This document shows positions 7,472 through 15,317 of a DNA stretch of 22,157 nt, in pieces; position 1 is the first letter of the stretch, and the number at the start of each line of letters is the position of its first letter. The stretch is from Nitrosomonadaceae bacterium (GTDB taxonomy: Bacteria > Pseudomonadota > Gammaproteobacteria > Burkholderiales > Nitrosomonadaceae): contig JAHELA010000005.1 in assembly GCA_024644425.1 (NCBI GenBank), positions 1 through 22,157 of the forward strand, given 5' to 3'. The notes beneath the pieces are model-generated. The model was not told where the DNA came from. It saw only the letters and a list, made by a program, of their open reading frames with translations, and did not search any database. Position numbers and translations under genes: made by a program.

Positions 7472-8818
7472 ATGAGATACCAAAGTTTTCAAGAATTTTG
7501 TACATATATAGCTCAGCATAATCCACGCCAACCGGAATACCAACAAGCAGTTGATGAAGTTATGGAGAGCATTTGGCCATTTATCATTAGCAACCCTCGT
7601 TATGCTGAACACGGTCTTCTTGACCGTCTCGTTGAGCCGGAACGAGCCATTATTTTTAGGGTATCTTGGGTGGATGATAATAACGAAGTTAGAGTAAACA
7701 GGGGTTATAGAATACAGCATAGTTCATCTATAGGTCCTTACAAAGGGGGTACACGTTTTCATCCTTCGGTAAATCTTTCAATACTTAAATTCCTGGCTTT
7801 TGAGCAAACATTCAAGAATGCCCTAACTACGTTGCCGATGGGTGGAGGCAAGGGCGGAGCAGATTTTGACCCCAAAGGGCGGAGTTTGGGGGAGGTGATG
7901 CGGTTTTGTCAGTCCTATGTATGCGAGCTATTCAGGCATGTTGGTTCTGATACAGATGTGCCAGCTGGAGATATAGGTGTTGGTGGTCGGGAAGTAGGTT
8001 TTATGGCTGGAATGATGAAAAAATTGTCTAATCGATCTGATTCCGTTTTCACAGGGAAGGGAATGAGTTTTGGTGGCTCCCTGATTCGCCCAGAGGCAAC
8101 TGGCTACGGTACAGTATATTTTGCCGAAGAAATGCTTAAAAATATTGGCCGCTCACTTGATGGCCTAAGAGTTTCTGTATCAGGTGCAGGTAATGTGGCT
8201 CAATATTCAATTGAAAAAGCAATGATGCTAGGCGCCAAAGTAATAACAGTTTCTGATTCAAGCGGCACAGTGGTTGATGAGGAGGGTTTCACCACCGAGA
8301 AGCTTGCAGAGCTAATGGAAGTAAAAAATAATTTAAGGGGTCGAGTCAGTGACTATGCTAAGCGGGTGAAGACTGCCAAATTTACTCCTGATATGAATCC
8401 ATGGCACGTTCCGGTCGAGGTAGCCTTGCCATGCGCAACTCAGAATGAATTAGATGATAAAGATGCAGCCACATTAGTTAAAAATGGAGTGGTTTGTGTT
8501 GCTGAAGGTGCAAATATGCCTTCTACAGCAGATGCTATAAAGCTCTTCGAAAAGGGCGGGGTTTTATTTGCCCCGGGCAAAGCGAGTAATGCGGGCGGTG
8601 TGGCTACCTCTGGGCTGGAAATGAGCCAGAATGCCATGCGCTTATCCTGGCCACGGGAAGAGGTAGATAAAAGATTACTGGAAATTATGCAAGCTATCCA
8701 TAGTTCCTGTATTCAATATGGGAAACGAAAAGATGGAAGTATTAATTATGTTGATGGAGCAAATATAGCTGGTTTCGTTAAAGTGGCAGATGCAATGCTT
8801 GGTCAGGGCGTGGTCTAA
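7472..8818 (+). CDS. gdhA: NADP-specific glutamate dehydrogenase GdhA
   Basis: GdhA catalyses reductive amination of 2-oxoglutarate with ammonium and NADPH to glutamate in the cytoplasm. Its 448-aa length matches the hexameric small GDH family (E. coli 447). Substrate-site motifs are GPYKGGTRFHPSV (88-100, Lys91), LPMGGGKGGADFDPKGRS (121-138, catalytic-site Lys127) and PAGDIGVGGREVGF (164-177, Asp167). The Rossmann segment SVSGAGNVAQYSIEKAMMLG is followed by SDSSG at the end of the second beta strand. There a Ser replaces the acidic residue of NAD-dependent forms, as in E. coli NADP-GDH. The gene has its own promoter and SD and is not part of a tight operon. The next gene starts 271 bp later. 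Confidence 0.97.
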   Translation: MRYQSFQEFCTYIAQHNPRQPEYQQAVDEVMESIWPFIISNPRYAEHGLLDRLVEPERAIIFRVSWVDDNNEVRVNRGYRIQHSSSIGPYKGGTRFHPSVNLSILKFLAFEQTFKNALTTLPMGGGKGGADFDPKGRSLGEVMRFCQSYVCELFRHVGSDTDVPAGDIGVGGREVGFMAGMMKKLSNRSDSVFTGKGMSFGGSLIRPEATGYGTVYFAEEMLKNIGRSLDGLRVSVSGAGNVAQYSIEKAMMLGAKVITVSDSSGTVVDEEGFTTEKLAELMEVKNNLRGRVSDYAKRVKTAKFTPDMNPWHVPVEVALPCATQNELDDKDAATLVKNGVVCVAEGANMPSTADAIKLFEKGGVLFAPGKASNAGGVATSGLEMSQNAMRLSWPREEVDKRLLEIMQAIHSSCIQYGKRKDGSINYVDGANIAGFVKVADAMLGQGVV

Positions 8819-8848
8819 ATATTTTCCTGACTAGATAACATAATTACC

Positions 8849-8874
8849 GAAATTAGGCATTTATGAGAAATTAG
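8849..8874. repeat. Short direct repeat (2 x 8 bp) downstream of gdhA
   Basis: GAAATTAG occurs at 8849-8856 and again at 8867-8874, a period of 18 bases. It lies 10 bp upstream of the putative -35 box at 8884. It may be a tandem protein-binding site or chance in AT-rich DNA. Confidence 0.25.
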
Positions 8875-8883
8875 ATCTACATT

Positions 8884-8912
8884 TTGTCAGATCAAGGATG
8901 TTTTGATATTAA
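8884..8912 (+). promoter_or_regulatory. Candidate sigma70 promoter in the gdhA-slt gap
   Basis: TTGTCA (8884-8889) and TATTAA (8907-8912) are spaced by 17 bp (five of six and four of six consensus matches). Transcription would begin near 8919 and run through the nested palindrome at 8939-8996 towards slt, giving slt a leader of about 170 bases, or alternatively producing a short RNA. Confidence 0.4.
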
Positions 8913-8938
8913 CGTATTTACGAAAATCATGATACGGC

Positions 8939-8996
8939 AGCCCTTTTTGTCAAGACTGGAATTTTTATTCCATCTCGGACAAAAAGATATAAGGCT
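8939..8996 (+). other. Nested palindrome / stem-loop in the gdhA-slt gap
   Basis: The segment folds on paper as nested arms around one centre (8964.5). The inner stem is TGGAAT (8957-8962) with ATTCCA (8967-8972) around a TTTT loop. A symmetric 5-nt internal loop separates it from a perfect 9-bp stem, CTTTTTGTC (8943-8951) with GACAAAAAG (8978-8986). An outer AGCC (8939-8942) can pair with GGCT (8993-8996) across a 6-nt bulge. No T-run follows, so a standard intrinsic terminator of gdhA is unlikely. The remaining gap, 8819-9089, holds no convincing gene; a 23-codon ATG-initiated frame (8929-9000) covers the palindrome but lacks an SD. Confidence 0.6.
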
Positions 8997-9089
8997 TTAA
9001 CAGCATTAGTGAAGCCATTTTAAGATAAGTATTTTACGTTATTTATTCTGCCATTCCAGCATCATTCTTTAGGTACTAGATCCTAGTTC

Positions 9090-11009
9090 ATGAAAAATAT
9101 TTTTCTGGTGTTATTGCTTTTTGGTTATGTTGGAACACTAACAGCTAATCAGGATAGAGGCTTTATTGCTGCACGTGAAGCATTCAAGGCCAAAAATCTT
9201 GCTCGCATAGCCGTTGAGATTCCGCGTCTAGAAGGTCATATACTTGAATCTTATTTGCTTTATTATCAGTTGAGCCTTCAGTTAGAGAAACAAAATGTAG
9301 ATGAAAGCACCGTTAGGAAGTTTCTCGTTCGTTTTCGAGGCAGCCTTCTTGCAGACAAGATTCGAGGTTTATGGCTAAAAAAATTAGGGGAGAAACATCA
9401 GTGGGAATTGTTTGCTGAGGAGTATCCGGCGCTAGTTAACAAAGATGTTGAGCTCAGTTGTTATTCATTGCAGCAGCGATTATACGTAAACGATGGTGAT
9501 GCGTTGTATGACGCGTTTCCTGTGTGGTTTAATGAGCAAGATATGCCGGAGAGTTGTACACCACTATTTGATTCACTTGTTGCGGCTAAGCTTCTCACGG
9601 AAGAGGATGTGTGGCGGCGGATACGCATAGCACTTGAGGCGGGAAATGTAGGGGTTGCAAAACACATTAACCAATATCTTCCGAAAAAACAGTCGCTTAG
9701 TGAACGCAAACTGAACTTAGCCACCAGAAATCCTCTACGCTATCTTGGAAAAAACAGGAACAAAGTTAAAACACGTGCTGACCGAGAAGTGCTTCTATTT
9801 GCAATGATGCGCTTGTTACGTAGTGGTATAGATAGAGCACATGCTTTTTGGCCCAAAGTACGCGACAGATTCTCCCATCGTGAACAATCATATTTTATGG
9901 CGAAATTGGCAACTAGAGCGGCGTATAAACATGATCAACGTGCGCTTGGTTGGTTTAGGGAAGCGGCTAATATAAGCGACCCAGTTTTACTTTCAGATGC
10001 TCAACTTGAATGGAAAATACGAGCGGCGCTCCGTGCAGTTGATTGGGCGACAGTGCTGGAGAGTATAGAGGCAATGTCCGCAAATAAACAGCAGGAGTCA
10101 GTTTGGCGATATTGGAAAGCGCGCGCTTTGAAGGATAAAGGTGAAACTGTAAAAGCTAGTACTATTCTCGCACCATTAAGTACTGAATATCATTTCTATG
10201 GACAACTAGCAGAGGAAGAATTAGGAGTTGTAATTGGCGCTCTTCCTAAATCCTATAATTTTAAGGAAGAAGAGATTAAAGCTGTTGAACTATTGCCTGG
10301 GATTCAGCGGGCGCTTGCTCTGTATCGACTGAATCTAAGAATTGAGGGTACGCGCGAGTGGATTTGGGCAATACGTGATTTTGATGACAAGCGTTTATTG
10401 GCTGCTGCAGAAATAGCGCGCCGTAACCAAATTTATGATCGGGCCATCAATACAGCCAATAAAACTGTCCAGCTACATGACTTTAATTTGCGCTACCTTG
10501 CCCCACATCGTGAAGTGATGCAAGATGTCTTGAAACAAAAAGAACTTGATGAAGCTTTGGTTTATGGGCTGATTAGACAGGAAAGCCGCTTTATTAATTA
10601 TGCTAGGTCTAGTGCTGGTGCAATTGGTTTAATGCAATTGATGCCATCTACTGCTAGATGGATAGCAAAAAAATTAGGTATGCGGAATTTTCGTAAGAAG
10701 CTTATTTCCCAAGTAAATACCAATTTAATGTTAGGCACATATTATCTTAAACATGTGCTTACTTTATTTGATGATCAATCGTTATTGGCCATAGCAGCTT
10801 ATAATGCTGGTCCTAGTAGAGCTAGACTATGGCGAGGTTCGACATCAATGGAAGGTGCTATTTATGCAGAAACTATTCCTTTCAATGAAACTCGTGATTA
10901 CGTAAAAAAAGTCATGAGTAATTCCATGTATTATGCTAGCACCTTTGGTCATCAAATCCGAACATTGAGGCAGCGTCTTGACGTAGTTGCACCTAAAGAA
11001 AAAAAATAG
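9090..11009 (+). CDS. slt: Soluble lytic murein transglycosylase (Slt70-type)
   Basis: This is a periplasmic GH23 enzyme that cleaves the MurNAc-GlcNAc bond of peptidoglycan to form 1,6-anhydroMurNAc ends. A signal peptide covers residues 1-19 (cleavage after LTA). A long all-helical superhelical region (about 20-470) precedes the C-terminal lysozyme-like SLT domain (about 480-620). That domain has the catalytic Glu498 in GLIRQESRF, then SAGAIGLMQLMPSTA, NLMLGTYYL, AIAAYNAGPSRARLW and the final ETRDYVKKVM. The length of 639 aa is normal for Slt70. The ATG at 9090 has no SD. In the next 31 bp the epimerase gene begins; slt-epimerase-cca adjacency is recalled from other Betaproteobacteria. Confidence 0.96.
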   Translation: MKNIFLVLLLFGYVGTLTANQDRGFIAAREAFKAKNLARIAVEIPRLEGHILESYLLYYQLSLQLEKQNVDESTVRKFLVRFRGSLLADKIRGLWLKKLGEKHQWELFAEEYPALVNKDVELSCYSLQQRLYVNDGDALYDAFPVWFNEQDMPESCTPLFDSLVAAKLLTEEDVWRRIRIALEAGNVGVAKHINQYLPKKQSLSERKLNLATRNPLRYLGKNRNKVKTRADREVLLFAMMRLLRSGIDRAHAFWPKVRDRFSHREQSYFMAKLATRAAYKHDQRALGWFREAANISDPVLLSDAQLEWKIRAALRAVDWATVLESIEAMSANKQQESVWRYWKARALKDKGETVKASTILAPLSTEYHFYGQLAEEELGVVIGALPKSYNFKEEEIKAVELLPGIQRALALYRLNLRIEGTREWIWAIRDFDDKRLLAAAEIARRNQIYDRAINTANKTVQLHDFNLRYLAPHREVMQDVLKQKELDEALVYGLIRQESRFINYARSSAGAIGLMQLMPSTARWIAKKLGMRNFRKKLISQVNTNLMLGTYYLKHVLTLFDDQSLLAIAAYNAGPSRARLWRGSTSMEGAIYAETIPFNETRDYVKKVMSNSMYYASTFGHQIRTLRQRLDVVAPKEKK

Positions 11010-11039
11010 AAATAATTTGCTAATGAGAAAAAAAGAATT

Positions 11040-11981
11040 ATGAAAGTCAATAATGTATGCATTATTGGAGGCAGTGGATTCGTAGGGGGGCATATTGCCC
11101 ATTTGTTAGCTGCACAAAAAATCAACTTGCTTGTTCCAACTCGTCATCGTGAGCGTGCTAAGTCACTTTTAGTTTTACCAACCGCAGATGTAGTTGAGGC
11201 AGACATTCATAACCCTGCAGAACTTGATCAGCTATTGGTTGGTATGGAAGCGGTCATTAATTTGGTGGGTATCTTGAATGGTAATTTTATTTCTACGCAT
11301 GTCGATTTGCCAAAAAAAATTGTGGCCGCATGCAAACGTAACAATATATCAAGGTTGTTACACGTGAGTGCGCTCAATGCAGATGTTAACGGTGCAAGTG
11401 CTTATTTGCGATCTAAGGGCGAAGGCGAAAAAGTCATAATCGAGTCAGGATTAAGTACGAGCATTTTTAGACCATCGGTTATTTTCGGACCGGGAGACTC
11501 GTTTCTGAATTTATTTGCTGATTTAGTGCGGCGTCTACCAATCTTACCACTGGCATCACCTAATGCGAAATTACAGCCAATATCCGTAGAAAACGTGGCA
11601 CAGATAATTGTATCAAGCCTTTCTATTCCCGCTACTTTTGGCCAAAGTTATGACCTGTGTGGGCCAAATATCTATACTCTAAAGCAGCTTGTCGAATACG
11701 TTGCTTCTATAACTGGGCACGATCTCAGTATTATTGGATTAAATGATAGTCTTTCCTACTTGCAGGCAATGATTATGGAAATTTTGCCAGGTAAGCTTAT
11801 GACGCGCGATAATTATTTTTCACTGAAAGTTGACAGTGTATGTGATTGTACGGCTATGAATAAATTAGAGGCGGTGTTTGATATTCACGCTGCTGAGTTG
11901 GAAGAAGTGGCACCACTTTACTTGGCACATCATATACCGCGTGAGCGGTATAACGATTTCCGTGATCGAGCAGGACGATAA
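11040..11981 (+). CDS. NAD(P)-dependent epimerase/dehydratase family protein (NDUFA9-like extended SDR)
   Basis: This is an atypical extended SDR of the group related to the complex I NDUFA9 subunit. The N-terminal dinucleotide-binding motif GGSGFVGGH has G10-xx-G13-xx-G16. The next features are an Asp-containing second motif (VVEADIHN, about 55-62), VINLVGILNG (about 72-81), LLHVSALNA (about 106-114), then YLRSKGEGEKVI in place of the classical YxxxK, and FRPSVIFGPGD, typical of this group. The substrate is unknown; related proteins have been linked to quinone or respiratory complex assembly, but nothing here proves that. The start follows a purine-rich but non-consensus leader. The 3' end overlaps the probable start of cca. 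Confidence 0.85.
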   Translation: MKVNNVCIIGGSGFVGGHIAHLLAAQKINLLVPTRHRERAKSLLVLPTADVVEADIHNPAELDQLLVGMEAVINLVGILNGNFISTHVDLPKKIVAACKRNNISRLLHVSALNADVNGASAYLRSKGEGEKVIIESGLSTSIFRPSVIFGPGDSFLNLFADLVRRLPILPLASPNAKLQPISVENVAQIIVSSLSIPATFGQSYDLCGPNIYTLKQLVEYVASITGHDLSIIGLNDSLSYLQAMIMEILPGKLMTRDNYFSLKVDSVCDCTAMNKLEAVFDIHAAELEEVAPLYLAHHIPRERYNDFRDRAGR

Positions 11982-13227
11982 AATTAGTTCTCAACTGAAA
12001 ACTTTTTTAGTTGGTGGCTCAGTACGTGACGAGTTATTGAATCTGCCGGTCAAGGATCATGATTATGTTGTTGTAGGATCTACCCCAGAGGAAATGATAC
12101 GGCTTGGTTTTCGTCCGGTGGGTAAAGACTTTCCAGTTTACCTTCACCCAAAAAACCGAAGCCAATATGCCCTAGCGCGTACAGAACGTAAAGTCGCACG
12201 TGGATATAAGGGTTTTGAGATTCATGCATCACCAAAAGTTACCTTACAGGATGACTTAGCGCGAAGAGATCTTACTATTAATGCTATTGCCAAGGATAAG
12301 GATGGCAATATTATCGATCCCTTCAATGGTGTCGCCGATCTTAAGGCGGGCTTGTTGCGACATGTAAGTGCCGCATTCTCCGAAGATCCGGTCCGAGTAC
12401 TTCGAACAGCACGTTTTTCTGCACGTTTTAGTTTTTGTATTGTTCCAGAGACACTTTTGTTAATGAAGGAACTGGTGCGCAACGGTGAGGTCGATGCTTT
12501 GGTGCCAGAGAGAGTGTGGCAAGAATTGGCTCGTGGATTGATGGAGAAAAAACCTTCACGTTTATTTTATGTCTTACGTGAGTGTGGTGCATTGGCGCGG
12601 ATCATGCCTGAATTAGATGCATTGTTTGGCATACCCCAACCAGTGCAATGGCATCCCGAAGTCGATACCGGCGAGCATATAATGCGAGTTATTGATTATG
12701 CTGCATCAAAGAATTATTCTTTACCTGTACGTTTTGCAGCACTTACTCATGATCTTGGTAAAGGAGTTACTCCACAGAATTTATGGCCACACCATATTGG
12801 TCATGAGTCCCAAAGTGTAAAATTGATTAATGATTTATGTAAACGCATTAAAATCCCTAAAGACAGTCGCGATCTCGCATTACTAGTAGCGAGTTACCAT
12901 ACTAATGTACATCGTATAGCGAAATTATGTTCGGCTGCTATAGGTGATATGCTGATAGCTGTAGATGCTTTCCGTAGGCCAAAACGCTTTGAGAAATTTA
13001 TTCGCGCTTGTGAATGTGATTTTTACGGGCGACCTGGGTACGATAAAAAGCCTTACCCACAGGCCATCCGGCTACGAGAGGCATTTAATGCAGCTTGTAG
13101 TATAGATAGTGGTGCAATTGCCTCTAGTCAGGCGAAGACTAATTCTGACCGCGCACTTTTATCAGCTTCAATTAATGCAAAGGTACGTGAAGCGCGTATT
13201 GCTGAGATAAAAAAACTTTTAGCTTGA
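11962..13227 (+). CDS. cca: Multifunctional CCA tRNA nucleotidyltransferase with HD domain
   Basis: Cca adds or repairs the 3'-CCA end of tRNAs. The N-terminal class II nucleotidyltransferase domain shows KTFLVGGSVRDELL, the metal-binding DHDYVVVG (the D-x-D pair), RRDLTINAIA and EDPVRVLRTARFSARF. An HD phosphohydrolase domain is indicated by RFAALTHDLGKG and HHIGHESQS, as in the E. coli-type enzyme with phosphatase and phosphodiesterase activity. The frame has no ATG near the conserved start. I chose GTG at 11962 (421 aa), overlapping the epimerase by 20 bp; GTG at 11941 is another option, and a CTG at 11994 aligns exactly with the E. coli Met1. The start is therefore less certain than the gene. 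The C-terminus ends at a convergent junction with msrA. Confidence 0.95.
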   Translation: MIEQDDKISSQLKTFLVGGSVRDELLNLPVKDHDYVVVGSTPEEMIRLGFRPVGKDFPVYLHPKNRSQYALARTERKVARGYKGFEIHASPKVTLQDDLARRDLTINAIAKDKDGNIIDPFNGVADLKAGLLRHVSAAFSEDPVRVLRTARFSARFSFCIVPETLLLMKELVRNGEVDALVPERVWQELARGLMEKKPSRLFYVLRECGALARIMPELDALFGIPQPVQWHPEVDTGEHIMRVIDYAASKNYSLPVRFAALTHDLGKGVTPQNLWPHHIGHESQSVKLINDLCKRIKIPKDSRDLALLVASYHTNVHRIAKLCSAAIGDMLIAVDAFRRPKRFEKFIRACECDFYGRPGYDKKPYPQAIRLREAFNAACSIDSGAIASSQAKTNSDRALLSASINAKVREARIAEIKKLLA

Positions 13228-13268
13228 TTTATTAAAGTTGCGAAATCAGAGTAGCGTGGGATTAGGTT

Positions 13269-13299
13269 GATAATGAAACATTATCTAGCAGCCTCTGCT
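13269..13299. terminator. Two small hairpins at the convergent cca/msrA junction (possible bidirectional terminator)
   Basis: GATAATG (13269-13275) and CATTATC (13279-13285) form a perfect 7-bp stem around an AAA loop. Two bases on, AGCAG (13287-13291) pairs with CTGCT (13295-13299) around CCT. They lie between two gene ends that face each other, where a shared transcription stop is expected. Neither has a clear T-tract, so this remains a weak call. Confidence 0.3.
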
Positions 13300-13770
13300 T
13301 TAAATACGTTGCTTTTCAAAATAGTGTTGATGGTACTCTTCAGCACGATAAAATTCGGTAACAGGTAGGATCTCTGTTACGATGGGCTCTCGCCAAAGTC
13401 CACTTAATTGTAATTTTTCCTTGGATAACTTTGCCGTGGTTTCCTGCGTTGATGTGTAAAAAAATATAACTGAACGGTACTGAGTGCCTATATCAAGGCC
13501 TTGCCGGTTGAGCGTAGTTGGATTGTGGCAATTCCAGAAAACATCAAGTAATGCTTCGAAAGTGATTTTAGAAGCATCATATAGGACTTGTACTACTTCG
13601 GCATGACCTGTTTCACCCGTACATATATCACCATATACAGGATTTTTGACATGACCTCCAGAATATCCGCATATAACATCACTGACACCTATGACTTTAC
13701 GGAAGGCGACTTCTACACCCCAAAAACATCCCGCACCAAAAATTACTTTTTCGCTCAGCGTTTTTGTCAT
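13300..13770 (-). CDS. msrA: Peptide methionine-(S)-S-oxide reductase MsrA
   Basis: MsrA reduces the S-epimer of methionine sulfoxide in free or protein-bound methionine, repairing oxidative damage. The catalytic motif GCFWG carries the nucleophile Cys15. Other family segments are GYSGGHVKNPVYGDI, TGETGHAEVVQV and NPTTLNRQGLDIGTQYRSV, and the protein ends in YHQHYFEKQRI. At 156 aa it is a short form. No Cys is present in the last third, so the usual C-terminal recycling cysteine is absent; the other cysteines are at 34, 50 and in FWNCHNPT. The ATG has no SD. The 3' end faces cca, and the next gene upstream on this strand is the SDR, 56 bp away. Confidence 0.95.
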   Translation of the reverse strand: MTKTLSEKVIFGAGCFWGVEVAFRKVIGVSDVICGYSGGHVKNPVYGDICTGETGHAEVVQVLYDASKITFEALLDVFWNCHNPTTLNRQGLDIGTQYRSVIFFYTSTQETTAKLSKEKLQLSGLWREPIVTEILPVTEFYRAEEYHQHYFEKQRI

Positions 13771-13826
13771 TTTTTGAAATTATTACATTAGTTTTCGAAT
13801 AATGATTGTATGTATTTTAGGGTGAA

Positions 13827-14579
13827 TCATCTTGGTTTGCGCGGCATGTTGGCCAGTAAGCGATCGTAAATAAAGTTGGGAAGTATTTTTAGCACGCGTG
13901 CAAAAATTGCCATTTGCCAGGGGATTACAGCGTATGTTTTTTTTCGCTTAATGATGCGCACAATGTTCTTTGCTGCGGTTTCTGCTGTCAAGATAAAGGG
14001 CATACGAAATGGGTTATTCATTGTCATCGGAGTGACAATGAAACCAGGGCAAACAGTGATAACAGAAATACCGGTTCCAAACATTTCTATACGTAGGCTT
14101 TCTAGATACGTAATAACGGCAGCCTTTGATGCCGAGTATGCACCTCCACCAGGAAGTCCACGATAGCCAGCAACACTAGCAATTCCAACTAAACTGCCTT
14201 GTCCGGATGCTCTCATTGCAACGATAAATGGCTGAAAAGTATTAACCATGCCATTGACGTTAGTTGCTAAGATAGATTTAAAAACTTCACCATCTTCTAC
14301 ATTCTCTGTTAGGGTTCCACGACTGACCCCAGCATTTGCTATGACAATGTCTGGGCATCCATAGCGCTGAATAAATTCACGTGCAACAGATTGCATGGCT
14401 TGGGAATTTCGAATATCAGCACCATAAAAAGATGCGCCAGGTAGCTCATCAGATAAAGCTTCTAATGGCTGTTTGTTTCTAGCAATTAATCCAAGCGTCG
14501 CACCAAATTTCGAATAGTGCTTTGCTAGTGCCATACCTAATCCGCTGGAAGCTCCACTAATAATAACTTTTAATGACAT
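13827..14579 (-). CDS. Short-chain dehydrogenase/reductase (SDR), substrate unknown
   Basis: This is a classical SDR with a Rossmann fold. It shows the cofactor motif GASSGLG (residues 9-15), the LIARN segment at the end of the second strand (Arg33, suggesting NADP preference), NAG at 82-84, the catalytic Ser135 in GIASVAG, and Y148-x3-K152 in YSASK. It continues with CPGFIVTPMT, also typical. The C-terminal 25 residues are hydrophobic and basic (AIFARVLKILPNFIYDRLLA), which could give peripheral membrane contact. The substrate cannot be told from sequence. It follows dsbA by 32 bp on the same strand; argS-SPOR-dsbA-SDR is a recurrent betaproteobacterial order (recalled), so it is probably co-transcribed. 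No SD is seen. Confidence 0.9.
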   Translation of the reverse strand: MSLKVIISGASSGLGMALAKHYSKFGATLGLIARNKQPLEALSDELPGASFYGADIRNSQAMQSVAREFIQRYGCPDIVIANAGVSRGTLTENVEDGEVFKSILATNVNGMVNTFQPFIVAMRASGQGSLVGIASVAGYRGLPGGGAYSASKAAVITYLESLRIEMFGTGISVITVCPGFIVTPMTMNNPFRMPFILTAETAAKNIVRIIKRKKTYAVIPWQMAIFARVLKILPNFIYDRLLANMPRKPR

Positions 14580-14611
14580 TGGAAAATTGTGATTGAAAAG
14601 AAGTCAACGTA

Positions 14612-15259
14612 CTATTTTTTGGCTCTTTCCTTGCGTGCTATTTTAATCAGTTCATCTAGTGTTCGAATTGTGTCTTGTGGGGTACCTCCCATTCTGCCGC
14701 TGGCCAGATACTTTCCATCTACTACTAACGATGGAACACCTCTTAAACCATATTTTTTGGACATTTGTGAAGATTGCGATGATCGATTCTCAACTGAAAA
14801 CGAATTGTAAATATCAACAAATTTTTTTCGATCAATTCCTTGTTTTTCGATCCAATCAAATAACAGTTCCTCTTTGGTCAAGTCAATTTTATTGATATGA
14901 ATGGCATCATAGATTTTATCGTGTAATTTATTTCTTTCTCCTAGAACCTCCAGCGCATAGAAAGTTTTTGCACCAGGAATCCAGCTATTACGAAAAATCG
15001 CCGGAATGTAGCGGAAAGTCACATCTTTAGGCATTTTTTTCTTCCAAGCTTTGATGTGAGGGTGTAACTTGTAACAGTGTGGACAGCCATACCAGAAGAA
15101 CTCTAGCACCTCAATATTTTTACCGCTATCTGTCGGTTGAGGGCTAGCTAAGACGGCATAGTCACGACCCTTGGTAAGTTCTGCGCATACGTTATGTGTA
15201 GTTGTGAGGCCTAAGCTAAGGAATAAGAAAAACACTACAAAGAAACGCATAGAATTCAT
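14612..15259 (-). CDS. dsbA: Thiol:disulfide interchange protein DsbA
   Basis: DsbA is a periplasmic oxidase that introduces disulfide bonds into newly exported proteins and is re-oxidised by DsbB. A signal peptide covers about residues 1-26 (cleavage after VCA). The thioredoxin-fold active site is FWYGCPHCYKLHP, with C59-P60-H61-C62, the CPHC typical of strongly oxidising DsbA. The helical insertion follows, and the cis-proline loop is GVPSLVV. The length of 215 aa is normal. The ATG at 15259 is supported by the SD GAGGAG just upstream. It lies 58 bp after the SPOR gene and 32 bp before the SDR gene on the minus strand. No DsbB is encoded in the window. Confidence 0.97.
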   Translation of the reverse strand: MNSMRFFVVFFLFLSLGLTTTHNVCAELTKGRDYAVLASPQPTDSGKNIEVLEFFWYGCPHCYKLHPHIKAWKKKMPKDVTFRYIPAIFRNSWIPGAKTFYALEVLGERNKLHDKIYDAIHINKIDLTKEELLFDWIEKQGIDRKKFVDIYNSFSVENRSSQSSQMSKKYGLRGVPSLVVDGKYLASGRMGGTPQDTIRTLDELIKIARKERAKK

Positions 15260-15263
15260 TTTT

Positions 15264-15269
15264 CTCCTC
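15264..15269 (-). promoter_or_regulatory. Shine-Dalgarno site of dsbA
   Basis: On the minus strand GAGGAG lies a few bases before the ATG at 15259. It selects the MNSMRFF start over the internal Met at residue 4. Confidence 0.7.
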
Positions 15270-15317
15270 TAAGTAAAATCAATTTTTCCATTTTCAGCAA
15301 TAATGTAATGTAGTTCT

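Noticed and set aside
8939..9000. The palindrome as a standard Rho-independent terminator of gdhA
   Set aside because: It lies about 120 bp after the gdhA stop, the stem is AT-rich with internal loops, and no T-run follows.
13258..13290. Possible dif-like site for XerC/XerD at the convergent junction (ATAATG...CATTAT)
   Set aside because: A dif site has two 11-bp arms with CATAA and TTATG around a 6-bp centre. Here the inner bases are ATAATG and CATTAT around 3 bases, which does not fit.
13827..14579. SDR as acetoacetyl-CoA reductase (PhaB) or FabG
   Set aside because: Only general SDR motifs are present. Neighbours (dsbA, SPOR, argS, msrA) give no link to polyhydroxybutyrate or fatty acid synthesis, and the hydrophobic C-terminus is unlike FabG.
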